Notes under the pieces: model-generated
Database searches by the model: none
Told to the model about the DNA's origin: nothing
The model's input: only the letters and a program-made list of their open reading frames with translations
Shown here: positions 48,301-55,721 of the stretch, in pieces
Layout of the letters: every line of letters starts with the position of its first letter
Position numbering within the stretch: position 1 is the stretch's first letter
Assembly: GCA_946617675.1 (NCBI GenBank)
Contig: CAMOKH010000097.1
Coordinates: forward strand, 1 to 64,000
Source of the DNA: an uncultured Prevotellaceae bacterium
GTDB taxonomy: Bacteria > Bacteroidota > Bacteroidia > Bacteroidales > Bacteroidaceae
DNA: 64,000 nucleotides
Direction: 5' to 3'
Made by a program: the position numbers and the translations under genes

Positions 48301-48927
48301 ACAGGTGCGGCAGGGAATTATATACTGAGACTTTATCAGTCTGGTAATACTCATTTGACAGATGTCTCTATCGTCAAGGCTACCCCCGAGAGCGTCACTG
48401 TCGGCTCTGACGGCTATGCTACCTACGTCGGCGAATACGACCTCGACTTCTCGGCTACCGACATCAAGGCCTACACGGCTAAGGTTGCCGACGGCAAGGT
48501 GGTGCTGACCCAGATTGAGAAGGTGGCTGCCGGTACGCCCGTGGTGCTCTATTACGAAGGTGGCAAGACCGAGGATATTCCGTTCGCTGCTACAACTGAC
48601 ACGCCCGCCGAAAGCGACCTCGTGGCTGGTAACGGCGCAAAGGTTACTACCATCGACGGCACCTACACCAACTACATCCTGAATAACGGCAAGGGCATCG
48701 GCTTCTACCAGGCTAACAACCAGACCGTCGATAAGGGCCGTGCTTACCTGCACGTGGCTGGTACTTCAGAGGCTCGTCTGGCTGTCGTCTTCGGCGATGC
48801 CACTGGTATCAGCAGTGTGAAGGCTGCTGCCGACGGCGAGGCTGTCTACAACCTCAACGGTCAGCGCGTGAAGAACGCCTCGAAGGGTCTCTTCATCATT
48901 GGCGGCAAGAAGGTCGTGGTGAAGTAA
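45388..48927 (+). CDS. Large secreted multi-module surface protein with sorting-type tail
   Basis: 1179 residues, signal peptide to about 22. A jelly-roll/CBM-like module (TYLTNADFSQGTPIG..., about 25-230), then alternating short helical hairpins (for example AEALNGVLGNANLTSAISSAKTTLAEATSS, cut here to its start, near 250) and further jelly rolls (about 310-505, 640-780, 845-1000), and a C-terminal beta domain leading to the tail VYNLNGQRVKNASKGLFII. No catalytic motif was seen; carbohydrate or surface binding is likely. The middle (about 46080-48370) is strikingly AT-rich while both ends are GC-rich, suggesting module replacement. A diverged GC-rich palindrome follows the stop. Confidence 0.65.
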   Translation: MRKLKLFMAAFALVGGSVAAMAQTDVTSTYLTNADFSQGTPIGNHLCGYGKDMETNGTTHYGIQDVTGWTKVVTDADNSNASYPNSGMGGAIFSYGSNWQLKGNNKAAPAEGPNGATGNCLGFFAVWGCGGYYYQDVTLPAGKYTITVPMYNQSGTQENTTYTGFFPTEGTNRTVAVNPTVGSWVNQTVTFTLDAETAGQIRLGYKSTGSGSGANPHIFIDCVKIEYTDIALGGAQDILEGFIKKAEALNGVLGNANLTSAISSAKTTLAEATSSTDVEDAANELKSAIDDALDNAEPVSLVNGDFNTSPNIKKDGSSSVSFIDPATEEKPYIYPVSGWTPNFKFKSTASQGTTASYGATITGDKGNNGTNPPSADMFGSSEGAALHLSSGWGDQARYKQVIESLSSGRYLFYYEANNQNASATTLVDNFFGVSGLAGDFYGTSNSFVYSNAKSFPYNEWVANAFEFDVAKESTVTFHVGVTGSTGGSASAPKLWVDNVLIYRIADIIVTDEDASKIIAEAEGLSSAAMKAEYKSEINQTLSDFKGSQTMSNYIKLNSALAKAQESANIYKKLDVAIKNAESWSTQGTAATLRSKYNAGQYDDEATETSIYEEYQSAEISALADNDASDWTSALLNPSFETGDLTGWSAEKRDDTGAKENSNSTYTITGADGKYVFNTWGGTAENNVYQTVKGLPAGTYTLSALLAGFKGEKLVLAAGDETSSVTVEGDKTVGYTVNVVFEHSGGDLLIKASNTKSQETSDRSFLKADNFRLMAGGLANDYTALNTAIDLAESKKLGFESGEYAPYNNVEALEALVKAKAIDQKGDNSQSYIDGLVEKLNNWTANSGDVDIIFNGHFAQADGWNPLGWSRSNGAWGQQISGIEASTGAENGTAWYYNTEGAWEYGKAGVYTMPLLENTWYTLTFKYRSHEDNSNNWMKASVLNEEGEGLSETQFEKNGSKTNFVTAKATFCTGAAGNYILRLYQSGNTHLTDVSIVKATPESVTVGSDGYATYVGEYDLDFSATDIKAYTAKVADGKVVLTQIEKVAAGTPVVLYYEGGKTEDIPFAATTDTPAESDLVAGNGAKVTTIDGTYTNYILNNGKGIGFYQANNQTVDKGRAYLHVAGTSEARLAVVFGDATGISSVKAAADGEAVYNLNGQRVKNASKGLFIIGGKKVVVK

Positions 48928-48928
48928 A

Positions 48929-48975
48929 GCCCCACCCCCGGCCCCTCCCCCGTAGGGAGGGGGAGAACTGGGAGT
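48929..48975. repeat. Diverged copy of the GC-rich palindrome after a stop codon
   Basis: GCCCCACCCCCGGCCCCTCC starts 2 bp after the stop and pairs with GGGAGGGGG and, more loosely, GGGAGTGG downstream. It shares the left arm of the element inside the ABC gene at 39407. It may serve as a terminator, but no T-run follows. Confidence 0.65.
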
Positions 48976-48985
48976 GGAAGGAATA

Positions 48986-49013
48986 AGTGAAAAGTGATCA
49001 ATGAAAAGTTAAT
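48986..49013. repeat. Four-unit heptamer array, intergenic
   Basis: AGTGAAA, AGTGATC, AATGAAA, AGTTAAT (28 bp, degenerate), just before the small peptide gene. Confidence 0.6.
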
Positions 49014-49028
49014 AAGAAACGAAAGAAT

Positions 49029-49190
49029 ATGAAAAAGCAATATGAGATTCCCGCAGTGGAAGTAATGGAGACAACGACCGAGGCACTGCTCCAGGCCTCG
49101 CTGCCCCTGATTGACGAGGGCGCCACTGGCTCTGGCATGAGTCGCGAGACAGAGGATGAGGTGGAACTGCCGAAGTTCATCTTCGAGTAG
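49029..49190 (+). CDS. Small acidic peptide of the MKK-Y-xP family (53 residues)
   Basis: ATG at 49029, stop at 49188-49190. It starts MKKQYEIPAVEVMETT and contains ALLQASLPL, then an acidic, Gly/Ser-containing end (EDEVELPKFIFE). A relative with the same opening lies at 8002-8193. It follows a large surface-protein gene by 101 bp and is closed by a strong rho-independent terminator at 49212-49249, which supports it as the last gene of that transcript. Function unknown. Confidence 0.65.
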   Translation: MKKQYEIPAVEVMETTTEALLQASLPLIDEGATGSGMSRETEDEVELPKFIFE

Positions 49191-49211
49191 TCCTCGCTTA
49201 CCAGTAAGCAA

Positions 49212-49249
49212 GGCGGTCTGACCCACAAAGTGGGCAGGCCGCCGTTTTT
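49212..49249 (+). terminator. Rho-independent terminator
   Basis: A GC-rich stem (GGCGGTCTGACCCAC / GTGGGCAGGCCGCC) with an AAA loop, followed by GTTTTTG. It closes the surface-protein/small-peptide transcript. Confidence 0.85.
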
Positions 49250-49261
49250 GGTTCAGAAATA

Positions 49262-49293
49262 TTTGGCCGTCTGAGAATTGTTTTGTATCTTTG
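49262..49293 (+). promoter_or_regulatory. Promoter for the second GH128-like gene
   Basis: TTTG at 49262-49265 and TATCTTTG at 49286-49293, spaced 20 bp; ATG at 49321. Confidence 0.6.
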
Positions 49294-49320
49294 TGCGCTG
49301 AAACATTATCCACTATTTAT

Positions 49321-51678
49321 ATGAAGAAACTACTGACAATCTTTCTCTTGGCCTCGATAGCCTGGCAGCCCGTCGTGGCTGCACTTAAGGACGGTGGCGA
49401 GTACTACATCTGGCTGAACATCTACGAGAAGCTGATAGGAACCAACGAGGCGGGCGATGGCCCGGCCTTGTCGGCGTATGGAACCAAGACCGACGGCTAC
49501 GTGTTCGTGGCTGAGTCGTCGGGCGAGGCCGGCTACTTCCTGCTGCGGCAGAAGTCGAGCGGCAAGTATCTGGCTGCCAGCGGCAAAAACAACTGGAGCA
49601 TTACCTTAGAGTCGAAGCAGACCGCCGACCGCTTCCGCTGGAAGATGACCGGCCCCGACAGCTATGCCTACCTGACCAACAAGAAGAATAGCAGCAGCTT
49701 CGTAGGTGTCGACGGTGCCAATAAGGGCTCTGAATATGTCGGCATCTACTACGACAAGCGCAAGAGCAGCCACGGGCAGTTCTCGGTCATTCCCGCCAGC
49801 GGGACGTGGGACGAGGCGCGCCGGGCCTACTGCTCGGGCGACTACAAGAATGCGCAGGGCGTGAACGAGGTAGACTACTGTCAGCTCAGCGACATGGCCG
49901 TTGACCGCTCTGACGCCGTGGACATCCACATCACGGCCAACGACAACCCGATGCTGGGCAGCAGCACGGTGAACCTGGGCAGCGACCGCACGTGGCTCAT
50001 CTTCGACAACATCGTGCCCAGCAAGGTCATCAGTACCTACCTGAAGTATGTCACCATCAACGGCGCAGCGGCCAAGAACGGCACGAACTGCCGCGTGGCC
50101 ATCTACCTGAACGGTGCCGCCGTCATCCCCCTGCCTGAGGTAGCTATGACGTGCGACGGCACCGAAGGCGAGTTCACCCTGGCCGTGGGCAACCACAAGG
50201 ACTTGGCGGAACAGGACCAGAGCAACACCATGACCAGCTTCACCCTGCGTCGCGGCTATATGGCCACGCTGGCCTGCGGCAGCAACGGCTCGTGGTACAG
50301 CCGTGTCTTCGTGGCTGACCATGCCGACCAGGTGGTCACGCTTCCTAATCCGCTGGCCAAGCGTGTGTCGTCGGTCAACATCAAGCCCTGGCAGTATCTG
50401 TCGAAGAAAGGGTGGGGAAACACAAGCGGCTCCAACGGCGGCCCCGGACTGAGGGCCACCTGGTTCTGGTCGTGGAGTGCCGGCTACAGCTCGACAACGG
50501 ATATGGAGTATGTGCCCTGTCGGCAACACGTATATTGGCCAAGTGCTGATGAAGTAAACAACAAGACGGCCACGGCTGCCATATCCATCAACGAGCCAGA
50601 CCATCCGGAGCAGCATACGAAACACGAAACAAAACCATGTACCTGCCCTGTCGATAACAATAACAAAATCACAGAATGGACGGCATACGGCTATAACGAT
50701 GACTTTCAGGCCAGTGGCGGCCGCATTGGCTCACCCCAACCGCAGAAGGATGGTGACTTCAGCTATCTGACACAGTATTTTAAGTATGTTGATGAGAATA
50801 ACAATCATTCGCGTTGCGACATTGCCGTCAGCCATGCCTATCTGCCTATAGGAGGCCGCAATGCCAACGACTATGCTAAGTATGTTACCGACACTTACTG
50901 GAATCTTTGGAACAGCGTCAAGCGCCCCATCTGGCTGACAGAGCTGGAGGTGGGAGCAACCTGGAATAGCAACTCGTCGGTAATCAACACCGATGACAAG
51001 GCACGTGAATACCTGCAGGCCTTGTTGCAGCGTTTGGAGGAGAGTGATTACATAGAGCGCTACGCCATCTACGGCTTCGACTGGTGGCGTAATTATATGT
51101 ACTGGGATGCCAATGTCAGCAAGGGGCTGACCCCCGCTGGCCAGGTCTACCGCGACCACCGCGCCGGCTTTGCCTACAATAAGAATAACATCAAGATTCC
51201 GGTCTGGTGGGCCGACAGTGCCAAGAAGCCCGGCCTGAAATACGAGGCCGCTGAGGATGGCGGCAGCCTGACCTTCACCGTCAGCAATACCAACGGCGAT
51301 GCCACGGGCGACATCATCATCGAGCATAAGCCTGCCGGCAGCAGCGAGTGGCAGGAGTTGGCCCGGTTTGAGGATAACCGAACGCTGCTTGAAGGCACGA
51401 CGGTAGATATCAGCGTGCCCATGAGCAAACTCCATCCCTTAGGCGGCACGTTCAGGGTCGTGTCGACGACACTCTATGGTGGCAGCCAGACCAGCGACGA
51501 GGCCGAGGGCTACGCCTATGCCGACTATGATGGCAGTGGCACGGTCGATGCTGCCGACGTGAAGCACCTCGTAGGCCGTGTCCTTGGCCTGACGTCCGGT
51601 GGCTATGCCGACATCGACGGCAACGGCGTGGTCAACATTGCCGACGTGACGGCGCTCGTCAGTCTACTGCTTGAGTAG
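49321..51678 (+). CDS. Secreted GH128-like glycosidase paralog with ricin-like module and dockerin
   Basis: 785 residues from the ATG at 49321 (signal MKKLLTIFLLASIAWQPVVA); the longer in-frame start at 49291 lies inside the promoter box. An N-terminal ricin-like module (GYFLLRQKSSGKYLAASG, 25-160), a beta domain shared with the 13738 protein (TSFTLRRGYMATLACGSNGSW), then the catalytic-core barrel with likely acid/base Glu in SINEPDH (about 422) and nucleophile Glu in IWLTELEVG (about 538). An FN3-like domain follows (about 635-730) and dockerin loops (ADYDGSGTVDAADV, ADIDGNGVVNIADV) at 733-785. Probably cleaves a beta-glucan; specificity unknown. It overlaps convergent aat by 15 bp. Confidence 0.75.
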   Translation: MKKLLTIFLLASIAWQPVVAALKDGGEYYIWLNIYEKLIGTNEAGDGPALSAYGTKTDGYVFVAESSGEAGYFLLRQKSSGKYLAASGKNNWSITLESKQTADRFRWKMTGPDSYAYLTNKKNSSSFVGVDGANKGSEYVGIYYDKRKSSHGQFSVIPASGTWDEARRAYCSGDYKNAQGVNEVDYCQLSDMAVDRSDAVDIHITANDNPMLGSSTVNLGSDRTWLIFDNIVPSKVISTYLKYVTINGAAAKNGTNCRVAIYLNGAAVIPLPEVAMTCDGTEGEFTLAVGNHKDLAEQDQSNTMTSFTLRRGYMATLACGSNGSWYSRVFVADHADQVVTLPNPLAKRVSSVNIKPWQYLSKKGWGNTSGSNGGPGLRATWFWSWSAGYSSTTDMEYVPCRQHVYWPSADEVNNKTATAAISINEPDHPEQHTKHETKPCTCPVDNNNKITEWTAYGYNDDFQASGGRIGSPQPQKDGDFSYLTQYFKYVDENNNHSRCDIAVSHAYLPIGGRNANDYAKYVTDTYWNLWNSVKRPIWLTELEVGATWNSNSSVINTDDKAREYLQALLQRLEESDYIERYAIYGFDWWRNYMYWDANVSKGLTPAGQVYRDHRAGFAYNKNNIKIPVWWADSAKKPGLKYEAAEDGGSLTFTVSNTNGDATGDIIIEHKPAGSSEWQELARFEDNRTLLEGTTVDISVPMSKLHPLGGTFRVVSTTLYGGSQTSDEAEGYAYADYDGSGTVDAADVKHLVGRVLGLTSGGYADIDGNGVVNIADVTALVSLLLE

Positions 51679-52302
51679 CTTCATGTATTCGTCGTAACTG
51701 ATATACCGCCCGCCCATTGACTTGAGGTGGGCGGTTTCTAATTGGCAGTCGATGACCGTGCCGCCTAACCGCTCAAGGGTGCGAGCCAGATAGATGAGGG
51801 CCAGCTTCGAGGCACTGGGCACGAGCGAGAACATGCTCTCGCCGAAGAAGGCCCGCCCCAGGTTGACACCGTAGAGCCCGCCCACCAGCCGCTCGTCCTC
51901 CCACACCTCGACGCTGGCGGCGAAGCCTTGGCGGTGGAGCTCGGTGTAGGCCCTGACCATGTCGGGGCCGAGCCAGGCTCCCTTCTCGAAGTATCGCAGT
52001 CGGCAGCAATGGCCGATGACGCCCTCGAAGTCCTCGTTCAGGCTCAGGCGGTAGCGGTCTTTGTTCATCAGCGTGCGCATGGAGTGGCTGACGTGAATCT
52101 CGCTGGGGAAGATGACGAAGCGCTGCATGGGGCAGTACCAGACGGGGTCGATACGGCGGAAGTCGTACCACGGGAAGATGCCGTTCTGGTAGGCCAGCAG
52201 CAGGCGGTCGACGCTCAGGTCGCCGCCCACGGCTATGCAGCCGTCGTCGTCACCATAGTGTGGGTCGGGGAACCACAGGTCGTCATCTAATTCGCAAACC
52301 AC
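51664..52302 (-). CDS. aat: Leucyl/phenylalanyl-tRNA--protein transferase
   Basis: 212 residues starting with GTG at 52302. Signatures: LWFPDP, IAVGGDLSVDRLLLAYQNGIFPWY, YCPMQRFVIFP, ELHRQGFAASVEVW, LVGGLYGVNLGRAFFGESMFS, IDCQLETAHLKSMGG. It adds Leu or Phe from charged tRNA to proteins with N-terminal Arg or Lys, creating N-degrons. The GTG lies 1 nt after the clpA stop, and clpS precedes clpA, so all three steps (tagging, recognition, unfolding) are in one operon. Confidence 0.95.
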   Translation of the reverse strand: MVCELDDDLWFPDPHYGDDDGCIAVGGDLSVDRLLLAYQNGIFPWYDFRRIDPVWYCPMQRFVIFPSEIHVSHSMRTLMNKDRYRLSLNEDFEGVIGHCCRLRYFEKGAWLGPDMVRAYTELHRQGFAASVEVWEDERLVGGLYGVNLGRAFFGESMFSLVPSASKLALIYLARTLERLGGTVIDCQLETAHLKSMGGRYISYDEYMKLLKQ

Positions 52303-52303
52303 C

Positions 52304-54541
52304 TTATGAATTGAGAATTGAGAGATGAGAATTGAGAATTGATACAGTGACGTCGCCGCCCTCCTTGAGTCGGCCGAAGAGGATTTCGCGCATGAGCAGG
52401 GGCTTCAGCTGCTGACCGATGACGCGGTCCATCTCGCGTGCACCGTATTCGCGTGTAAAGCCCTGGTTGAGCAGATGGTCGAAGGCCTCGTCGGTCAGCG
52501 TCATCGTCACCCCTCGGGCCGTCAGCTTCTGCTGCAGTTCGCCCAGCTTCTTGCGCAGGATGCGGGTGGCCATCGGGCGGTCCATGTCGTGGAAGACGAC
52601 GGTGCCGCTGAGGCGGTTCAGGAACTCGGGCTTGAACGTCTTCTTCACCTGACTGAGCATGGCTTCGCCGCGCGACGTCGTCCCCTGGAAGCCGATGTTG
52701 GCCTGCGAGGCATACTGAGCACCGGCGTTCGAGGTCATGATGACCACAACGTTGCGGAAGTCGGCCCGCCGGCCCTTGTTGTCGGTCAGTCGGGCGTAGT
52801 CCATCACCTGCAGCAGGATGTTGTAGATGTCCTGGTGGGCCTTCTCAATCTCGTCAAGCAGCAGCACGCAGTTCGGCGTCTTGCGTATGGCGTCGGTCAG
52901 CAGTCCGCCGTCCTCGTAGCCCACGTATCCGGCGGGCGAGCCAATGAGCTTGGCCACGGTGTGCTTCTCGGTGTACTCGCTCATGTCGAAGCGCACCAGT
53001 TCGATGCCCATCTCCTGTGCCAGCACGCGTGCCACCTCGGTCTTGCCCACACCGGTAGGTCCGACGAAGAGCAGGGCAGCCAGCGGCTTCTGGTCGTCGG
53101 TCAGTCCGGCCTTGGCCATCTGTACCGACTCCACCACCTGGCGCACGGCCTCGTCCTGGCCGTAGATGCGAGCCAGCAGTCGTTCGCTGAGCGTCTCGAG
53201 GGCGGCGTTGTCGTCCTGTCTCATGGCCAGTGCGTCCACCTTGCACGTCTTGGCCAGCGTGTCGGCGATGTGTGACTTTGTAACTAATTTAGAGTCTAAA
53301 CTCTCCCCTCTGCACTCAAGAGCGGCTCCCGCCTCGTCGATGAGGTCGATGGCCTTGTCGGGCAGGAAGCGGTCGCTGATGTACTTGGCGCTGGCCTCCA
53401 CGGCGTAGTCGAGGGCTTCGTCGTCGTAGACCACGCCGTGGAACTCCTCGTAGTGGGGCTTCAGCTGCCGCACGATGTTCTTCGTCTCGTCGATGGTCGG
53501 CTCGCCGATGTCAATCTGCAGGAAGCGGCGCACCAGTCCCTTCGAGCGTGCGAAGTGCCGGTTGTACTCCTCGTAGGTGGTCGAGCCGATGAATCGCGGG
53601 TTGCCGGCCTCGAGGTAGGGCTTCAGCATGTTCGAGGCGTCCATCGAGCTCTCGCCGGTGGCGCCGGCGCCGACGAGTGTGTGAATCTCGTCGATGTAGA
53701 CGATGTTGTTCTGCGACTCCTGGCTGACGCCGTCCATGATGATCTTGATGCGGTTCTCGAAGTCGCCGCGGTACTGCGTGCCGGCTAGCAGCGTGCCCAT
53801 GTCGAGCAGGTAGACGCGGCTGCCCTGCAGGCGCTGGGGCACGTTGCCACTCTTGATGCGGCTCACCAGCCCCCAGACGAGTGCCGTCTTGCCCACGCCC
53901 GGCTCGCCGACGTGCAGCGGGTTGTTCTTCTCGCGGCGGCAGAGCACCTGAATGGTGCGCTCCAGCTCCTCGTCGCGGCCTATGAGCGGGTTGTGGCTCT
54001 CTACGTGGTCGTTCATGCAGGTGACGAGCCGTCGCCACGACTCTGGCTGTTCGGCGTCGTTGTCGTCGTCGAGCTGTCCGAACTCCTCGTCCAGGTGGTC
54101 GTCGAAGTCGACGAAGTTGATGAGGTGGCTCATGAAGTGGCTCTCCTTGTCGCCGAGGGCGCTCTTCAGCAGGTAGCAGGCCCACGAGTCGTTCAGGCTG
54201 AGCAGCCCCGTCACGAGGTGTGGCGTGTCGAGTGCCGTCGCGCTGCTGTTGTTCACCTGCTGGCAGGCCGTCGCCAGCAGCTGCTGCATCTGGACCGAGA
54301 ACGTCAAGGTGTAGTCATCGTCGCCGGGCACCGACTCTATGGCCGACAGCCTCTCCTCGACCTGCTCTTTGAGCTTCTCCGGTTGGTAGAAGATGTTCAG
54401 GGCCGAGTAGAAGTTGCCGTCGTTGATGAGGGCCAGCAGCAGGTGTTCGGGCATGACGAACTCATGGCGGTACTGCGCGCAGCATTGCATGGCGCTATTC
54501 AGCACCCTTGAGGTGCGCTCTGTCTGTTGGATGTCGGGCAT
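52304..54541 (-). CDS. clpA: ATP-dependent Clp protease ATP-binding subunit ClpA
   Basis: 745 residues. N-domain (1-150), two AAA modules with Walker [12 protein letters not shown] and [11 protein letters not shown], Walker [10 protein letters not shown] and [10 protein letters not shown], sensor/arginine-finger region [17 protein letters not shown] near NIGFQGTTS may be the loop that docks ClpP. ClpS delivers N-degron substrates to ClpA for unfolding into ClpP. The C-terminal dozen residues ([12 protein letters not shown]) are encoded by a heptamer array and end the protein right after GGDVTV, so the natural terminus seems overwritten or extended. Spaced 9 nt after clpS. Confidence 0.96.
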   Translation of the reverse strand: MPDIQQTERTSRVLNSAMQCCAQYRHEFVMPEHLLLALINDGNFYSALNIFYQPEKLKEQVEERLSAIESVPGDDDYTLTFSVQMQQLLATACQQVNNSSATALDTPHLVTGLLSLNDSWACYLLKSALGDKESHFMSHLINFVDFDDHLDEEFGQLDDDNDAEQPESWRRLVTCMNDHVESHNPLIGRDEELERTIQVLCRREKNNPLHVGEPGVGKTALVWGLVSRIKSGNVPQRLQGSRVYLLDMGTLLAGTQYRGDFENRIKIIMDGVSQESQNNIVYIDEIHTLVGAGATGESSMDASNMLKPYLEAGNPRFIGSTTYEEYNRHFARSKGLVRRFLQIDIGEPTIDETKNIVRQLKPHYEEFHGVVYDDEALDYAVEASAKYISDRFLPDKAIDLIDEAGAALECRGESLDSKLVTKSHIADTLAKTCKVDALAMRQDDNAALETLSERLLARIYGQDEAVRQVVESVQMAKAGLTDDQKPLAALLFVGPTGVGKTEVARVLAQEMGIELVRFDMSEYTEKHTVAKLIGSPAGYVGYEDGGLLTDAIRKTPNCVLLLDEIEKAHQDIYNILLQVMDYARLTDNKGRRADFRNVVVIMTSNAGAQYASQANIGFQGTTSRGEAMLSQVKKTFKPEFLNRLSGTVVFHDMDRPMATRILRKKLGELQQKLTARGVTMTLTDEAFDHLLNQGFTREYGAREMDRVIGQQLKPLLMREILFGRLKEGGDVTVSILNSHLSILNS
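52308..52342. repeat. Five-unit heptamer array forming the 3' end of clpA
   Basis: GAATTGA, GAATTGA, GAGATGA, GAATTGA, GAATTGA (35 bp). Read on the minus strand it encodes the last residues of ClpA, and its edge lies next to the clpA stop codon, 6 bp from the aat start. Confidence 0.85.
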
Positions 54542-54550
54542 GTCTGTGGT

Positions 54551-54853
54551 TTATTCGGGTTCGTAGGTCAGCCTCAGCGGGAAGTGCTCCTCGCGGGCCA
54601 TGTGGGTAGCCTTCTGCACTTTCGACACGGCGACGTCGTAGCTGTAGATGCCCACCACGGCCTTGTCGGAGTGGTGTACCTGCAGCATCAGGGCCTCTGC
54701 CTCGGCTTCGGCTTTGAAAAACACGGTGACGAGCACCTTGACGACGAACTCCATCGACGTGAAGTCGTCGTTGTAGATGGTCACCTTGTAGCGTCGCGGC
54801 TCGCGCAGGTCGGTGCGCTGTCGTTCGCGTATGGCTGATTGTTCTTTTGGCAT
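54551..54853 (-). CDS. clpS: ClpS adaptor
   Basis: 100 residues from the ATG at 54853 (MPKEQSAIRERQ). The ClpS core is clear: YKVTIYNDDFTSMEFVV, AEALMLQVHHSDKAVVGIYSYDVA and the final KATHMAREEHFPLRLTYEPE. It binds N-terminal Leu, Phe, Tyr or Trp and hands substrates to ClpA. First gene of the clpS-clpA-aat operon. Promoter box at 54862-54869, so the leader is nearly absent. Confidence 0.96.
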   Translation of the reverse strand: MPKEQSAIRERQRTDLREPRRYKVTIYNDDFTSMEFVVKVLVTVFFKAEAEAEALMLQVHHSDKAVVGIYSYDVAVSKVQKATHMAREEHFPLRLTYEPE

Positions 54854-54861
54854 ACTGGCTG

Positions 54862-54869
54862 CAAAAGTA
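54862..54869 (-). promoter_or_regulatory. -7 box for the clpS-clpA-aat operon
   Basis: Reads TACTTTTG on the minus strand, 8 bp before the clpS start; a TTG about 20 bp upstream lies in the hairpin of the preceding terminator. Confidence 0.55.
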
Positions 54870-54872
54870 CGC

Positions 54873-54902
54873 AAAAAAAGCCACACCTGCAAGAGGCGTG
54901 GC
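54873..54902 (-). terminator. Rho-independent terminator of the barrel-protein gene
   Basis: On the minus strand, the stem GCCACGCCT / AGGTGTGGC with a 5-nt loop is followed by seven T. It occupies the upstream half of the clpS promoter. Confidence 0.85.
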
Positions 54903-54934
54903 TTATTTTAAGACGTTTTATACTTCTGCTGGGT

Positions 54935-55492
54935 TTAGAACGAGTAGTACAGTCCGAAGGTGATGTTGCTGGCATCGAGGCTCACGCCGAACTTGCTGAT
55001 GTTGTTGTCGTCGCCGTCGGGGTTGAACAGGTCGTAGCCGATGAAGCCGATGTGCGAGACGAAGCTCACGTTGTCGGTCAGGTTGACGGCCAGACCCGGC
55101 TGGAATCCGATAGCCAGCTCAGTCCAGTCAGCCTTCGAGGCCGAGGTGAAGCCGAGGCCACCGTCGACGAAGAAGTTCACGCGGCCGAGCTTCGAGAAGG
55201 TGTAGCGGGCGTAGGGAGCAATCGAGAAGGCACTCTCGCTGGGAACGTTGACGTTGCCGAACTTCACGCCGTTGAACTTGTCGCTCTGATAGCCAATCAC
55301 GGTACCGATGGCCCACTCCTCGTTCAGGTTGTAGCCAATCTCGGGCATCAGCTTGAAGACGGTCTCGCTCTTGTCGCCGGCCAGCTTCTGGCTGCTCCAT
55401 GCCTCGACGGCCACGCTACCACCAATGTAAACCTGAGCGTTCATGCTCATTGCTGCAAAAGCAGCGACCAAAGTCATAAAAATCTTTTTCAT
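54935..55492 (-). CDS. Outer-membrane beta-barrel protein
   Basis: 185 residues with a signal peptide (MKKIFMTLVAAFAAMSMNAQ). Alternating strand patterns (YIGGSVAVEAW, IGYNLNEEWAIGTVIGYQ, APYARYTFSKLGRVNFFVDGGLGF, FQPGLAVNLTDNVSF) and a final aromatic F (ITFGLYYSF) fit a small OMP_b-brl type eight-stranded barrel. Role unknown. Own promoter (55554-55561) and terminator (54873-54902). Confidence 0.88.
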   Translation of the reverse strand: MKKIFMTLVAAFAAMSMNAQVYIGGSVAVEAWSSQKLAGDKSETVFKLMPEIGYNLNEEWAIGTVIGYQSDKFNGVKFGNVNVPSESAFSIAPYARYTFSKLGRVNFFVDGGLGFTSASKADWTELAIGFQPGLAVNLTDNVSFVSHIGFIGYDLFNPDGDDNNISKFGVSLDASNITFGLYYSF

Positions 55493-55553
55493 GTTCTTTT
55501 TCCTTTCTTTTCTTTAATGAGTTATTACCTTTGTTAGATTCTCTTATCGACTG

Positions 55554-55561
55554 CAAAGATA
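55554..55561 (-). promoter_or_regulatory. -7 box for the barrel-protein gene
   Basis: Reads TATCTTTG on the minus strand, 61 bp before the start. Confidence 0.5.
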
Positions 55562-55688
55562 AGCATACTTTGCGGTTCGTTGTTCTTTTTTTGTGTTTTT
55601 TTATGTTTTGTGCGCGCTAACATGACTTATGTCAATTAAAAAGCTATAAAAGAGCGGCGCCGATTGGCCGAATGTCGGCAGAAAAGCG

Positions 55689-55696
55689 TATCTTTG
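55689..55696 (+). promoter_or_regulatory. -7 box for the second C1 peptidase gene
   Basis: TATCTTTG, 25 bp before the ATG at 55722. Confidence 0.55.
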
Positions 55697-55721
55697 CATA
55701 TTCTATATATAAAATGTACGT

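Noticed and set aside
55525..55533. TACCTTTG on the plus strand as a promoter
   Set aside because: It lies nearly 200 bp before the next plus-strand gene, and a better placed box exists at 55689.
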